From contig JANXVY010000042.1 of the NCBI GenBank assembly GCA_025351425.1, positions 1-64,000 on the forward strand: a DNA stretch of 64,000 nt. Direction: 5' to 3'. Below are positions 36,611-46,933 of this stretch, in pieces. Position 1 is the stretch's first letter; each line of letters starts with the position of its first letter. Made by a program: the position numbers and the translations under genes. The DNA comes from Hyphomicrobium sp. Lineage in GTDB: Bacteria; Pseudomonadota; Alphaproteobacteria; Rhizobiales; Hyphomicrobiaceae. Below the pieces are notes generated by a model. That model was not told the origin of the DNA, ran no database searches, and saw only the letters and a list, made by a program, of their open reading frames with translations.

Positions 36611-36678
36611 TACAACAGGCGTGCCGAACCCGATCCCGATGCTATAACGCTGCGAAGGGGAACGAGGGGGATTTGAGC

Positions 36679-37953
36679 ATGGTGTTGCAGGCACAAAGCC
36701 TTGTAGGGGTCTTGGCCATTCCGCTGCTGGCGTGGATTGCCTGCGAAAACCGCAACACGCTGCCGGCCGGCGCCGCACTGCGGTTCGCGATCGCGGGCAT
36801 CGCCGCGCAGGCGGTGATCGCCGTGCTGCTGCTCTCCATTCCGCAATCCCGGGTCATATTCGAAGCGCTGGCGGCCGGGGTAGGCGCGCTGCAGGATGCC
36901 ACGCTGACCGGCGTGCGGTTCGTGTTCGGTTATCTCGCGGGCGGGCCGCCGCCCTTCGAGATCAAGGAACCGGGCAATGCGTTCCTGCTCGGCTTTCGCG
37001 CCCTGCCGCTCATCTTGATCATGAGCGTGCTGTCGCGGGTGTTGTATCACTGGGGCATCCTGCAAGCCGTTGTGGCGGGCATCGCCGTCGTCTTGCGGCA
37101 AACACTTGGCGTCAGCGGGCCGCTCGGCACCGCCGCGGCCGCGAAGGTATTCCTCGGCATGGTGGAAGCGCCGATGCTGATCAAGCCGTACCTGGCGTCG
37201 CTCGGCCGGGGCGAGCTTTTTGCGCTGATGACGGTCGGCATGGCGACCGTTGCCGGCACCGTATTCGCGCTCTACGCAGCCATCCTCGCGCCGGTCGTGC
37301 CTGGCGCTGCCGGCCATGTTCTGACGGCCTCGCTCATGAACGTCGCGGGCGCTTTGACGCTCGCGCGGTTGATGGTGCCAGACGGCTATACCCCGCCCAG
37401 CGCTGGATCGGCGGTCCTTAAACAGGCGAGCGAAGCGTCGAGCACGATGGAAGCGATCGCGATCGGAACGGCGGACGGCTTCAAGTTGCTCGCCTACGTC
37501 ATCGCAATGCTCGTAACCATGGTGGCCCTCGTCGCGCTTTCCAACGCGATGCTTGGCGCGGCCGGCAAACCGTTTGGCGTCGAGGTCACTCTGCAAGGAC
37601 TACTCGGGCTGCTCGCAACCCCATTTGCCTTGCTGATCGGCATCCCGTGGGCGGAGGCCCACACGGCCGGATCGCTGATCGGGGTCAAGGTTGTCTTGAA
37701 CGAGCTGCTCGCCTATCTCGAAATGGCGAAGCTGCCATTGGATGCACTCAGCCCGCGCTCGCGCACCATGATGACCTACGCGCTGTGCGGGTTCGCCAAC
37801 CTCGGCAGCCTTGGAATTCTTGTCGGCGGATTGTCGACACTCGTCCCCGAGCGCCGGCCGGAAATCGCGTCACTCGCGGGGCGGGCACTCCTGGCTGGCG
37901 TCATGGCGACCCTGTTGACCGCTGCAATCGTTGGCGTCATCACGCCCGGCTAG
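36679..37953 (+). CDS. Concentrative nucleoside transporter (NupC/CNT family)
   Basis: The start at 36679 follows AGGGGG and gives 424 residues with about ten membrane segments. The nucleoside-recognition gates and CNT core appear as GTAAAAKVFLGMVEAPMLIKPYL and FALMTVGMATVAGTVFALYA in parts, and the C-terminal TYALCGFANLGSLGILVGG is highly typical. It imports nucleosides with sodium or protons. It follows the P450 gene by 68 bp but need not be functionally linked. Confidence 0.92.
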   Translation: MVLQAQSLVGVLAIPLLAWIACENRNTLPAGAALRFAIAGIAAQAVIAVLLLSIPQSRVIFEALAAGVGALQDATLTGVRFVFGYLAGGPPPFEIKEPGNAFLLGFRALPLILIMSVLSRVLYHWGILQAVVAGIAVVLRQTLGVSGPLGTAAAAKVFLGMVEAPMLIKPYLASLGRGELFALMTVGMATVAGTVFALYAAILAPVVPGAAGHVLTASLMNVAGALTLARLMVPDGYTPPSAGSAVLKQASEASSTMEAIAIGTADGFKLLAYVIAMLVTMVALVALSNAMLGAAGKPFGVEVTLQGLLGLLATPFALLIGIPWAEAHTAGSLIGVKVVLNELLAYLEMAKLPLDALSPRSRTMMTYALCGFANLGSLGILVGGLSTLVPERRPEIASLAGRALLAGVMATLLTAAIVGVITPG

Positions 37954-37963
37954 AGGACCCTCG

Positions 37964-38275
37964 TCAGCGCTTCCGCAGGAACCGCCACCCGATAGCCGCC
38001 CAAAGCATTCCAAACAGGCTTTGCACCACAAAAATGCCGGCAGCCGCCCGGCCTGGCTCATAAATGAACGGCATCCGCAAGGTGGCAGCGAGCCAGATCA
38101 ACGCCATGCCCGCAAGCCCTGCACCAAAACCCGCGATCAGGATCTTGGCTGGCTGATCGCACGTGCGGCCGAGCCACAGCCCAAGCCCGGCCACGACCGG
38201 GTTCAGCGCGGCGATCGTTACCAGTTGGCCGAGGTCGACGTTGGGCTGGAGGTCAGGTTGTATCGTCATGATCAC
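37964..38275 (-). CDS. Small membrane protein coupled to chorismate mutase
   Basis: The 103-residue protein has three predicted membrane segments (about residues 17-35, 42-64 and 76-98) and a basic C-terminus (RFLRKR). The GTG start at 38275 overlaps the chorismate mutase stop (GTGA); an ATG two codons on is also possible. I do not recognise a family. Confidence 0.65.
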   Translation of the reverse strand: MIMTIQPDLQPNVDLGQLVTIAALNPVVAGLGLWLGRTCDQPAKILIAGFGAGLAGMALIWLAATLRMPFIYEPGRAAAGIFVVQSLFGMLWAAIGWRFLRKR

Positions 38276-38670
38276 CTCACATCCTTGGCGGCGGCCTTGG
38301 CATCGGTCTGCGGCGCCTGCAAGTCGTGGGCATCACCCGTGTCCAACCCGTTTTCGAGCGATGCGCGCAGCTTCTCTTCTTCGTATTGAATGAACCAGCC
38401 CAGCATATTGCGCCACTGCGCCTCGACCATGTCGACCATTTCGGGCGGCAGGCCGTGGCTGGCCGCTTGCCGGCTCACGCGGTCGATCACTTGCTGAATG
38501 CGCCAGGGCACGACCGCGCCTTCGTTTCCTGCGGCGCGTTTCAACTGCCAAGCCCGGTCGACGTACCCAAACCGCTCGGCGATCAGGCTGACGAGCACGT
38601 CGTCGATGCGGTCAATTTCGGCGCGCACATGTTCCATACTCGTGCAATCGAGCGGCTGCTTAGGTGTCAT
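38272..38670 (-). CDS. AroQ-type chorismate mutase
   Basis: The 132-residue all-helical protein shows the AroQ pattern: VRAEIDRIDDVLVSLIAERFGYVDRA with the conserved arginine and Asp/Glu pairs, then RIQQVIDRV and a C-terminal helix with MVEAQWRNMLGW. It converts chorismate to prephenate in phenylalanine and tyrosine synthesis, though the short stand-alone form is also found in salicylate-type pathways (isochorismate lyase-like). No pheA/tyrA gene is adjacent. Its stop overlaps the next small membrane-protein gene. Confidence 0.82.
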   Translation of the reverse strand: MTPKQPLDCTSMEHVRAEIDRIDDVLVSLIAERFGYVDRAWQLKRAAGNEGAVVPWRIQQVIDRVSRQAASHGLPPEMVDMVEAQWRNMLGWFIQYEEEKLRASLENGLDTGDAHDLQAPQTDAKAAAKDVR

Positions 38671-38753
38671 AGCTGCGGTCCCTACCTTGGACGGATATCA
38701 TCGCCCTTACGCGGTTGCAGCGCCACTGACAATGCTTGAGGTGGGACGCACAG

Positions 38754-39491
38754 CTAAACCTTTGGATCCCGGCGCTTGGTCTGGGAAGCAGCACCCCCGC
38801 ACGCGGGCGGCACGTCCTGCGCCTTGCCTTCGGCCTTGAGGGCTGCCCACTTCCGGCACATGGCGGCCAATTCGTCGGCGCTCGGCGCATCGTTGACCAC
38901 CATCAGGCGGGTTTTCATCTGCGCGTACACGGCTGAGCGCTTAATTTTGAAGCGTTCGAGTTCGGCAAGCGGCCACTCGCTGATCTCCACGTCGGTGCGC
39001 AGCCCGCGGCCGAATACGGATCGGCCCTCTTGGGAGGCGCCAAAGTGGAAATAGCCGACGTTGATGATCTCTCCAGGGCTCAGCGCGAAATGGGCAAAAC
39101 TCGTGCGATACAGCTGGCCGCCAGCGCTATCGGTCACGACCGCCGGACCCTTCTCGCCGACGCAGGAATAGCCGATGACGTGGTATTCTCCAGGGTCGAG
39201 TTCGACCTCTGCCACCGGCGTTTCCGTAATTGAACGGACGTTGGCGACGGTGACAGTGCTATGCCGTTTGTATGCATCCCCGTCCCTGACGCCCAACAAC
39301 AGCCCGACATGCAGGCACGTGGGGCTCGCGGAGCCGACGCGCATGACGGCGACCGCCTTCTTGGCGCTGGTGAGACTGGCCGCCGTCACGGCATCGTCGA
39401 CGCGTGACGACTGCATGCAGCCGGAAACGCCCAACACGGCCCAAACCCCGGCCACCCAACGACCTAACTGGAGACGCACGCAACTCGCCAT
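38754..39491 (-). CDS. Lipoprotein of unknown function
   Basis: The 245-residue protein (start 39491) has a signal peptide with lipobox VSGC at about residue 25. The mature part is a single soluble domain with VELDPGEYHVIGYSC and FALSPGEIINVGYFHF, which looks like a beta-sandwich with a tyrosine-rich core, followed by a helical C-terminus. A GTG at 39539 could extend it by 16 residues but would bury the signal peptide. No family is recognised. Confidence 0.65.
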   Translation of the reverse strand: MASCVRLQLGRWVAGVWAVLGVSGCMQSSRVDDAVTAASLTSAKKAVAVMRVGSASPTCLHVGLLLGVRDGDAYKRHSTVTVANVRSITETPVAEVELDPGEYHVIGYSCVGEKGPAVVTDSAGGQLYRTSFAHFALSPGEIINVGYFHFGASQEGRSVFGRGLRTDVEISEWPLAELERFKIKRSAVYAQMKTRLMVVNDAPSADELAAMCRKWAALKAEGKAQDVPPACGGAASQTKRRDPKV

Positions 39492-39583
39492 TTTGCCCCG
39501 GTACGGTTTTCCACGGCGAACCGCTGCGCCCTCCGCCACCCGCTAGGCTCCATTAGTAAGCGTACTCGCCCATTCCGTGCAAA

Positions 39584-40705
39584 TCATATCCGGGGCGGCG
39601 CGCCGTCGTGAATGCGCACCGACATCGCAATGCCCAGCGCCACCATGAGCGTCATCAAGGCCGTGCCGCCATATGATATGAGAGGCAGCGGCACACCGAC
39701 GACCGGAATAAGCCCCGTCACCATCGCCACGTTGATCATCACGTAGATCGAGAGCGAGAGCGCGCCGCCGCCGATGACGAGCCGGCCAAACGTATCGCCG
39801 CGCGCGCGAAGAGCGGACGCAAACAAGCAGACGATGAGGGCCGCAAACAGCGCCAGTACGGTGCTCGCGCCCAGAAAGCCCCACTCTTCACCGATCACGA
39901 CGAAGATGAAGTCGGTCATTTTCTCGGGCACGAAATCGAGCCGGTTCTGGCTGCCGTTGAGATAGCCCTGGCCGGCCCAGCCCCCCGCCCCCAGCGCGAT
40001 CTTGGCCTGCGTGATGTGATAGCCCGAACCCAACGGATCGGCGGCGGGATCAAGGAAAGTTTCGATGCGGCGGCGCTGGTAATCGTGCAGGCGCGAGGCC
40101 GCCAACGGAAGCGCTGCGAGCGTCACGAGGATGCCACCGGCAAAATAGCCCAAGGCGACGCCCGCCAGGAACATGATGCCAAGGCCTAATCCCAAAAACA
40201 GCAGCGCGGTGCCGAGGTCGGGCTGCTTTAACGTCAACATCACGGGCACCGCAATGAGCGCCAGCACCAGCCCGACCCAGCGTGGTTTTGAGACCTCGCC
40301 TGGCGGAAGCGCCGCATAAACGCTGGCCAGCATCAACACCAGGCCCACTTTCATGAATTCGGAGGGCTGAATTTGAAGCCCCGCGACCGCGAGCCACCGC
40401 TTCGCGCCCATCGCTTCGACCCCGGCGAAGGGCACAGCCGCCAGCAGCACCAGGGCCATCAGGTAGACCGGCACGGCAGCCGCCCGCCAAAGTCGCGCCG
40501 GAACCAGGGCACACGCCGTCAGCAGCAGCAGTCCAGCGAGACACCGCTGGGCGTGGCGTTGCGCCCAAGGCTCAAACGAGCCGCCCGCCACCGAATAAAG
40601 CGTCGCCGTTCCGATCGCGGCAAGACACGCAACCAAAACCAACACTGGCCAGTTGAGGCGGACAAGCTTTTCGGCAATCGTAAGAGGGCGGCTCGACTGG
40701 AACAT
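39584..40705 (-). CDS. rodA: Rod-shape peptidoglycan polymerase RodA
   Basis: The 373-residue SEDS protein has about ten membrane helices and the signature GLIPVVGVPLPLISYGG (split by its usual proline turn), together with HITQAKIALGAGGWAGQG in parts. It polymerises glycan strands together with PBP2. It starts six bases after the PBP2 stop, the last gene of the mre operon. Confidence 0.96.
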   Translation of the reverse strand: MFQSSRPLTIAEKLVRLNWPVLVLVACLAAIGTATLYSVAGGSFEPWAQRHAQRCLAGLLLLTACALVPARLWRAAAVPVYLMALVLLAAVPFAGVEAMGAKRWLAVAGLQIQPSEFMKVGLVLMLASVYAALPPGEVSKPRWVGLVLALIAVPVMLTLKQPDLGTALLFLGLGLGIMFLAGVALGYFAGGILVTLAALPLAASRLHDYQRRRIETFLDPAADPLGSGYHITQAKIALGAGGWAGQGYLNGSQNRLDFVPEKMTDFIFVVIGEEWGFLGASTVLALFAALIVCLFASALRARGDTFGRLVIGGGALSLSIYVMINVAMVTGLIPVVGVPLPLISYGGTALMTLMVALGIAMSVRIHDGAPPRI

Positions 40706-40711
40706 GAGCGC

Positions 40712-42619
40712 TCAACCCGCCCGGGCGATGTCGGGCGTGCGGCCCGGATCGGGCACGGCCTTCAGCGGCGTCGTGCTGTCGTGGTCGCCGAGCAGCTTGA
40801 TGATGTCGCGGGCAACCGGCGCTGCCTGCGCGCCGCCACCGCCTGCGTGTTCTAGCACGACGGCGATGGCATACCTTGGCTTGAACGCCGGGAAATATCC
40901 AACGAACAGGGCATGGTCGCGCTGTTCGTTCTTCAACACCACAGAGGGGTCGCGCCTCGCCGAGGCGCGGCTCACCTGCGAAGTGCCGGTCTTGCCGGCG
41001 ACGACGGTGTGACCATCGTCGGGGTCGGCGGCGTGCCCAGTTCCACCCGGCTCGTTGACGACCGCGATCATGCCTTTGCGCACGGCCTCCAGGCCTGCGG
41101 ACGCAAGGCTGAGCGCCTCGAACTGGGGGTAGCGGTCACCGTCTTGCGGCTGGACGAACGTCGGCACAATGGCGCGCCCCGACGCAATGCGGGCCGTCAT
41201 CAACGCCAACTGGAAAGGTGTCGCCAGCACGTAGCCCTGCCCGATGCCGGCCATCACCGTCTCGCCCTGCACCCAGCCGGCCGTTCCGCGGCTCCGCTTC
41301 CAGGCGGGCGTCGGAATAAGGCCCGGCTTCTGGCCGGCGATCCCAGCCTGGTAAGTTTCCCCAAGACCGAGCGACTTCGCCGTCGCGGCGATCGCCTCCA
41401 TTCCGGTTCGGCGTGCCGTCTCATAGAAATAACAATCGCAGCTTTCCCGTAGAGCGCGATGCAGGTCGCTTGCGATATGGCCGCGCCGGTTCCAACAGTG
41501 AAACACGTGCCCGCCATACGTCACGTCGCCCCAGCACTCGATTTTTTCCTTGGGCGTAATCGCGCCTGCTTCCAGCCCCGCAAGTGCCGTGACCATCTTG
41601 AAGGTCGAGCCCGGCGGATACTGCCCCGCGATCGCGCGATTGAGCAGCGGGTGATCTTGGTTCGCATTCAGCCTGCGCCAGGCGGCCTGTGATCCAGCAC
41701 CCGTCAACGCCGCCGGATCGAACGAGGGCGTGGACGCAAGCGCGCGCACGGCCCCGGTCTCGACCTCGAGCACCACGGCAGCGCCCGGCCTCCCGTCGCG
41801 TGCAAGCCGCGCTAGAATCCCTGCCTGCAAAGCTTCGTCCACCGTCAGGCGGATGTCGCGCCCGTTAAGTGGGGCACGTTCTTTGAGCTTGCGCACTTCG
41901 CGGCCACGGGCGTCGACCTCGATCTGGGATTGGCCCGCGATGCCGCGCAACTCCAGCTCCATGCCGGCTTCAACGCCGGCCTTGCCGACACGGGTTTCGG
42001 GAAGCCGCAACACCGGTTCGTCGTCGAGTGCGCGCCGGTCGACAGCCCCGACGTAGCCGATGATATGGGCCATTGCCCAGGCGTCCGTCCCCGTGGTCGA
42101 AGCGTAGACGCGCGAAGGTATGGCCTGCGTAATCACGCCTGGCAGTTCGGGACGGCGCACCTCCAGGGCTGCCGCCTGCTCGAAGGTTGCCTCCTCCGTC
42201 AACGGCAAGGCGAGCATCGGGGATTGCCGCCGCGCCTTCTGGAAGATCCGTTCCTGCTGGTCTTCCGTCAGATCCAACAGCGGAGCGAGGCGGCGCAGAA
42301 GCGCCCGCACCTCCCACAGGTCGAGACCGCGTTCGGGCTTGAGAATGACCCGGAAGCTTTGGCGGTTATCAGCGAGAACTTTGCCGCTCGCCCCCAGGAT
42401 GCGGCCCCGCAAAGGGGGCAAAGGGAATTGCCGGATGCGGTTGTCGTCGGCCAGCACCGCCGTCTCGGCGCCGTCGAGCACCTGCAGCTGATATAGCCTT
42501 GCAGTCAGCCCCCCGAACACGGCCGCATGGCCAAGGCCCAGCAGCAGGCCGCGGCGCGTGAAACGGCCCGGATCTGGCCGCACAGAATTACTGGGTCGGG
42601 GCAGCCAAGGCTTCCTCAT
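40712..42619 (-). CDS. mrdA: Penicillin-binding protein 2
   Basis: The start at 42619 overlaps the mreD stop (ATGA) and gives a 635-residue protein. One N-terminal membrane helix is followed by the PBP dimer domain and a transpeptidase domain with the nucleophile in PPGSTFKMV, SCDCYFY for the SxN position and VAGKTGTSQV for KTG. It cross-links sidewall peptidoglycan as RodA's partner. The mreC-mreD-mrdA-rodA order is intact. Confidence 0.96.
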   Translation of the reverse strand: MRKPWLPRPSNSVRPDPGRFTRRGLLLGLGHAAVFGGLTARLYQLQVLDGAETAVLADDNRIRQFPLPPLRGRILGASGKVLADNRQSFRVILKPERGLDLWEVRALLRRLAPLLDLTEDQQERIFQKARRQSPMLALPLTEEATFEQAAALEVRRPELPGVITQAIPSRVYASTTGTDAWAMAHIIGYVGAVDRRALDDEPVLRLPETRVGKAGVEAGMELELRGIAGQSQIEVDARGREVRKLKERAPLNGRDIRLTVDEALQAGILARLARDGRPGAAVVLEVETGAVRALASTPSFDPAALTGAGSQAAWRRLNANQDHPLLNRAIAGQYPPGSTFKMVTALAGLEAGAITPKEKIECWGDVTYGGHVFHCWNRRGHIASDLHRALRESCDCYFYETARRTGMEAIAATAKSLGLGETYQAGIAGQKPGLIPTPAWKRSRGTAGWVQGETVMAGIGQGYVLATPFQLALMTARIASGRAIVPTFVQPQDGDRYPQFEALSLASAGLEAVRKGMIAVVNEPGGTGHAADPDDGHTVVAGKTGTSQVSRASARRDPSVVLKNEQRDHALFVGYFPAFKPRYAIAVVLEHAGGGGAQAAPVARDIIKLLGDHDSTTPLKAVPDPGRTPDIARAG

Positions 42620-43152
42620 GGAGCCAGCCCCTTCGCTGCAATCAGAGGATGGGCCAACAGCGAGAGCATTACCATCAAGGCGGGATAGGTCAGTGCTGCG
42701 CATAGCGCGACAAAGCTTGCTTCTTGGAACTGCGGCGCCTGCCATGTGTACAGCGCTACGATCAGCGCCTGGAGTAGCGTGAGCAGCAACAGGCTCGCCA
42801 CGAGCGCCGCCATGTGCCGCCAGACCGCGATCCGGGCAAATGGTGCTGCGCGCGCGGCTAGTTCGTAACTCGCCACATAGAGCAAGGCCCAGAACCCCAA
42901 CGGGCCTTGCGAAAGGGCATCGGTGAGCAACCCGGCTGCAAACACCACTCCAATCGGGAGCACACTTGGAACGCTGATCGTCCAATAGTGAACGACCAGG
43001 AGCGGCGCGAGGGCTGCCGCCGAAAACATGACCGTTCCCCCGGGCTGCACAGCCACAATCAGGGCGAGCGCAAGCGACAGCGCCGGCAGCAGTCCTGCGG
43101 CCAGCTGAACCAAGCCTTGGCCATTGCCGTTGTCTGCTGCCGGTGCGTTCAT
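42616..43152 (-). CDS. mreD: Rod-shape-determining protein MreD
   Basis: The 178-residue protein has about five to six membrane helices and overlaps both mreC and mrdA by four bases. MreD is poorly conserved, so the call rests on length, topology and place in the operon. It anchors the elongasome in the inner membrane. Confidence 0.88.
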   Translation of the reverse strand: MNAPAADNGNGQGLVQLAAGLLPALSLALALIVAVQPGGTVMFSAAALAPLLVVHYWTISVPSVLPIGVVFAAGLLTDALSQGPLGFWALLYVASYELAARAAPFARIAVWRHMAALVASLLLLTLLQALIVALYTWQAPQFQEASFVALCAALTYPALMVMLSLLAHPLIAAKGLAP

Positions 43153-44051
43153 TTAGGGGCCTGGCTGGCGGCTGGCGCGGCCGCCTGTTGCAACCGCGCG
43201 GCATCGAACGTCCCCGCCTCCAGCATCAGCACGCCGACGGCTGCGGTCTCCTGTGCAGACGCCGACAGCGATACGGTCCAATCCGGACCGTCGGCGACCA
43301 CCGTGCCGACCGGCATCCCGCGCGGAAACACGCCGCCAATGCCGGAGGTTGCGACCAGATCCCCAGCGGAGATCGCCGCGCCGCCTGCCAGGAACTCGAG
43401 CTTGGGCGACGGTCCCCCGGTCCCGGTCAGCACGGCGCGGGTCCTGTTATTGCCGATTTCGACTGGAGTTCGGCTTTGCGGATCGGCCAGCAGCAGCACG
43501 GTCGCAAAGCGGGCATGGACCAGCGTCACGCGGCCCAACACGCTCGTGCCCGCGGTCACAGGAAGCCCGATCTTGATCCCGGCAGTGCGGCCAGCGTCAA
43601 TCAACAGGGTTTGCGATAGGGGACCGGGTGAGCGCGCGACGACGCGGGCCGCAGCGGTTTGCACCCCCGACCCGGCGTAATGCGTCAGGCGCTTCAGATC
43701 GCGGTTCTCTCGCTCCAGGTCCTCGATGCGTATGCCTGCCGCTGCAAGCCGCGCCGCGTCCGCTTGCGCCCGTTCGGTCTCGTTGGCGGCCACGACATAG
43801 TCGCGCAATCGCGTCGCCAAGCCGGTGATCGGCTGCAGCGCGCGGCCGCAGACTTCGAGAACCGGCGCCACCGCCGCTATCAGCGGCGCGCGAACGGCAT
43901 CGAAGGCGCCCGGCTCGATCCGGCTCACAGTCAACAGCAGCCCTGCGGCCACCATCAACATCAGCGGCATCCGTGAACTCGGCCGGCGCGCGTTGCTCTT
44001 TCCCCGGCTTGCGCCTGCACGCACCAGCCGGCCATCGTCAAACGCTGACAT
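43149..44051 (-). CDS. mreC: Rod-shape-determining protein MreC
   Basis: The 300-residue protein has one N-terminal membrane helix (about residues 29-46), a coiled-coil (AAGIRIEDLERENRDLKRL) and periplasmic beta-barrel domains with RVVARSPGPLSQTLLIDAG in parts and DLVATSGIGGVFPRGMPVG. It links MreB filaments to PBP2. It starts 15 bases after mreB. Confidence 0.95.
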   Translation of the reverse strand: MSAFDDGRLVRAGASRGKSNARRPSSRMPLMLMVAAGLLLTVSRIEPGAFDAVRAPLIAAVAPVLEVCGRALQPITGLATRLRDYVVAANETERAQADAARLAAAGIRIEDLERENRDLKRLTHYAGSGVQTAAARVVARSPGPLSQTLLIDAGRTAGIKIGLPVTAGTSVLGRVTLVHARFATVLLLADPQSRTPVEIGNNRTRAVLTGTGGPSPKLEFLAGGAAISAGDLVATSGIGGVFPRGMPVGTVVADGPDWTVSLSASAQETAAVGVLMLEAGTFDAARLQQAAAPAASQAPK

Positions 44052-44066
44052 GAGGCCTCCTCCTCA

Positions 44067-45104
44067 TCAGGGCCGGATCAATAGATGTTCGCGCCCCTGC
44101 AGCTGCTGCAGCACACGCGCCGACCCCAGCACCACGCAGTGCTTGGGCTGATCTGGGATGACGAACTTGACCCCGACGCGGCGTTCCAGCTCCGTATCGA
44201 TCTTGTCGAGCAGCGCGCCGCCGCCGGTGATGTTGACGCCGCGCTCGCAGATATCGTTGGAAAGCTCCGGCGGAAGGTCTTCGAGCGAGCGCTGGACGAA
44301 CTCCGCCAGCCGTTCCAGCGGGTCGTTCAGCGCCAGCGCGATATCTTGGGGCGAGAGCACGATCGTCTTCGGACGGCCCTGTTTCAGATCACGTCCCATG
44401 ATGTGGATTTCGGCTTGGCGGCCGTTGACGATCTGGCTCGCGGTGCCGGCTTCGATCTTGATGCGCTCGGCGTTGACCTCGCCGATCAGCAGCTGATGCT
44501 CGCGCCGGACGTGGCGGATGATCGCCTCGTCCATGGCGTTCCCCGCCACTTTCAGCGACCGGGCCTGTACCACGCCGCCGAGCGACAGCACTGCGATATC
44601 GGCCGTGCCACCGCCGATGTCGAGCACCATCGAGCCTGCCGGTTCGTCGACCGGCAGTCCTGCGCCGATGGCGGCCGCAACCGGTTCTTCGATCAGGTAC
44701 ACCTGACGCGCGCCGGCCGAGAGCGCGGTCTCGTACACCGCCCGGCGTTCGACGGGCGTTGCACCGGCCGGCACGGAAATCAGGATGCGGGGCCGGCGAA
44801 AACCAGTCGAAGACTTCGCGCGCTTGATGAACTGGCGCAGCATCTCTTCGGTCGCCAGAAAGTCTGCAATCACCCCGTCGCGCAGCGGCCGGATCGTTTC
44901 GATGCCTTCAGGCGTACGGCCGAGCATGGCGCGCGCGGTTTCGCCCACCGCCAGCATCTCGCGCACGCCGCGCTTGTTGTGAAGCGCGACGACGGAGGGC
45001 TCGTCGATGATCACGCCGCGGCCAACCACGTGCACGAGGGTATTCGCCGTACCAAGGTCGATGGCGATATCGTCCGAAAACACACTCGAAACGCCGAGCC
45101 TCAT
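44067..45104 (-). CDS. mreB: Actin-like rod-shape protein MreB
   Basis: The 345-residue protein has actin-fold nucleotide motifs: DIAIDLGTANTLV for phosphate 1, VLDIGGGTADIAVLS for phosphate 2, and GGALLDKIDTELE. It forms membrane-bound filaments that direct the elongation machinery. It heads the mre operon; the divergent space to leuA (45105-45346) should hold its promoter. Confidence 0.97.
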   Translation of the reverse strand: MRLGVSSVFSDDIAIDLGTANTLVHVVGRGVIIDEPSVVALHNKRGVREMLAVGETARAMLGRTPEGIETIRPLRDGVIADFLATEEMLRQFIKRAKSSTGFRRPRILISVPAGATPVERRAVYETALSAGARQVYLIEEPVAAAIGAGLPVDEPAGSMVLDIGGGTADIAVLSLGGVVQARSLKVAGNAMDEAIIRHVRREHQLLIGEVNAERIKIEAGTASQIVNGRQAEIHIMGRDLKQGRPKTIVLSPQDIALALNDPLERLAEFVQRSLEDLPPELSNDICERGVNITGGGALLDKIDTELERRVGVKFVIPDQPKHCVVLGSARVLQQLQGREHLLIRP

Positions 45105-45346
45105 ACGCTCACACTACCTCTACACACCGCTTCAATTCGCAGCTTACAAACGGCACTCTTGCTCTTGGCCTCGCGCGCGCGTCAAAGTTAACGCGCCCGC
45201 GCCCCGGCCATCGCCCTTGGTCACAGCAATTCGCGTGCCGACGACGATCGCCCTGGCGCAGGGCTCGCATCGCGCAACCCTACGCCCAAAATGGGCTAGA
45301 CCACAGAATTAATGCGGAATTTCGGCAACTTAGAGCGTCGACAGCC

Positions 45347-46933
45347 TTAAACGGCTGGCTGCGCGTGTGCCGTTTTCTGACGTTTCACCATCAGCTTGTC
45401 GAGCGCCGCCACATAGGCGCGGGCCGACGACACCAGCGTATCGGTATCGGCGCCCCGTCCGGTCACCACGCGGCCCTTTTCGGCAAGCCGCACCGAAACT
45501 TCCGCCTGGGCGTCGGTGCCCTCGGTGACCGCATGCACTTGGTAGAGTTCCAGCACCGCGTCATGGGGCACCAGCTGCCGGATGGCGTTGAAGGTTGCAT
45601 CGACCGGTCCGTTGCCGGTCGCCTCCACCGTCTTCAACACGCCGTCGATCTCCATCGTCAGCGTTGCCGTTTGCGGCCCGCGGGTGCCCGCAACCACGTA
45701 CAGCTCCTTGACCGTCATCCGGCTGCCGAGATGCGCCAGGCCTTCGTCGACCAGCGCCTCGATATCCTCGTCGTAGACGTGCTTCTTGCGGTCGGCCAAA
45801 GCCTTGAAGCGCGTGAACGCATCCTCGAACGCATTCTCACCCGGCTCGTACCCTAAATCCTTCAGCTTCGCGCGGAAGGCGGCGCGGCCCGAATGCTTGC
45901 CCATGACGAGCGAATTCTTCGCGACCCCCACCGATTCCGGCGTCATGATCTCATAGGTTTCGGAGTGCTTCATCACCCCGTCCTGGTGGATGCCGCTCTC
46001 GTGGGCGAAAGCGTTGCGGCCGACGATCGCTTTGTTGTACTGGACCGGAAAGTTCGTCACCGCCGAAACGAGCTTGGACGCCTGCAACAGCATCGGCGAC
46101 TTCACGGCGGTGTGAAACGGCATGATGTCGCCGCGGGTCTTGATCGCCATCACGACCTCTTCCAGAGCAGCGTTACCCGCCCGTTCACCCAAGCCGTTGA
46201 TGGTGCACTCAATCTGGCGGGCGCCTGCCCGCACGCCGGCGAGCGAATTCGCGACCGCCAGCCCCAGGTCGTCGTGGCAATGGGTCGAGATCACGATCCT
46301 GTCCATGCCGGGCACGCGGTTCAGCAGCATCTTGATGAGGTCGTAATATTCCTCAGGCGTCGCGTAGCCGACGGTATCGGGCACGTTGATCGTCGTCGCG
46401 CCCGCCTTGATCGCGGCTTCCACCACCCGGCACAGATAGTCGTGCTCGGTGCGGGTTGCATCCATCGCCGACCATTCGACGTCGTCGGTCGCGTTGCGCG
46501 CGCGCGTGACAGACGCAACCACGCGTTCGAACACCTGCTCCTCGGTGAGGTTCAGCTGATACTGGCGGTGCAGCGGCGACGTGCCGATGAAGGTGTGGAT
46601 GCGGCCGCGCTTCGCGTGCCGGATCGCATCCGCCGCGCGGTCGATGTCGCCGAAACTCGCGCGCGCCAGGCCGCACACGACCGACGTCTTGCACAGCTTG
46701 GCGATTTCGCTCACGGCCTCGAAGTCGCCATCGGAGGCAATCGGAAAGCCCGCCTCGATAATGTCCACGCCCATCTCGTCGAGGACCTCGGCAACCTGCA
46801 GTTTTTCCTCGAACGTCATGGTCGCGCCGGGGCACTGTTCCCCGTCGCGCAGCGTCGTATCGAAAATGAGCACGCGATCTTTAGGGTTCTTCGCGGGAGC
46901 GGCTGCGGGCGCGACGGAAGCGGTCTCGTTCAT
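45347..46933 (-). CDS. leuA: 2-isopropylmalate synthase
   Basis: The start at 46933 gives 528 residues. The TIM-barrel DRE-TIM domain begins with [16 protein letters not shown] and carries the metal-binding [12 protein letters not shown]; the C-terminal LeuA dimer/allosteric domain provides leucine feedback. It condenses acetyl-CoA and 2-oxoisovalerate in the first step of leucine synthesis. A possible leucine-rich leader and hairpin lie upstream. Confidence 0.96.
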   Translation of the reverse strand: MNETASVAPAAAPAKNPKDRVLIFDTTLRDGEQCPGATMTFEEKLQVAEVLDEMGVDIIEAGFPIASDGDFEAVSEIAKLCKTSVVCGLARASFGDIDRAADAIRHAKRGRIHTFIGTSPLHRQYQLNLTEEQVFERVVASVTRARNATDDVEWSAMDATRTEHDYLCRVVEAAIKAGATTINVPDTVGYATPEEYYDLIKMLLNRVPGMDRIVISTHCHDDLGLAVANSLAGVRAGARQIECTINGLGERAGNAALEEVVMAIKTRGDIMPFHTAVKSPMLLQASKLVSAVTNFPVQYNKAIVGRNAFAHESGIHQDGVMKHSETYEIMTPESVGVAKNSLVMGKHSGRAAFRAKLKDLGYEPGENAFEDAFTRFKALADRKKHVYDEDIEALVDEGLAHLGSRMTVKELYVVAGTRGPQTATLTMEIDGVLKTVEATGNGPVDATFNAIRQLVPHDAVLELYQVHAVTEGTDAQAEVSVRLAEKGRVVTGRGADTDTLVSSARAYVAALDKLMVKRQKTAHAQPAV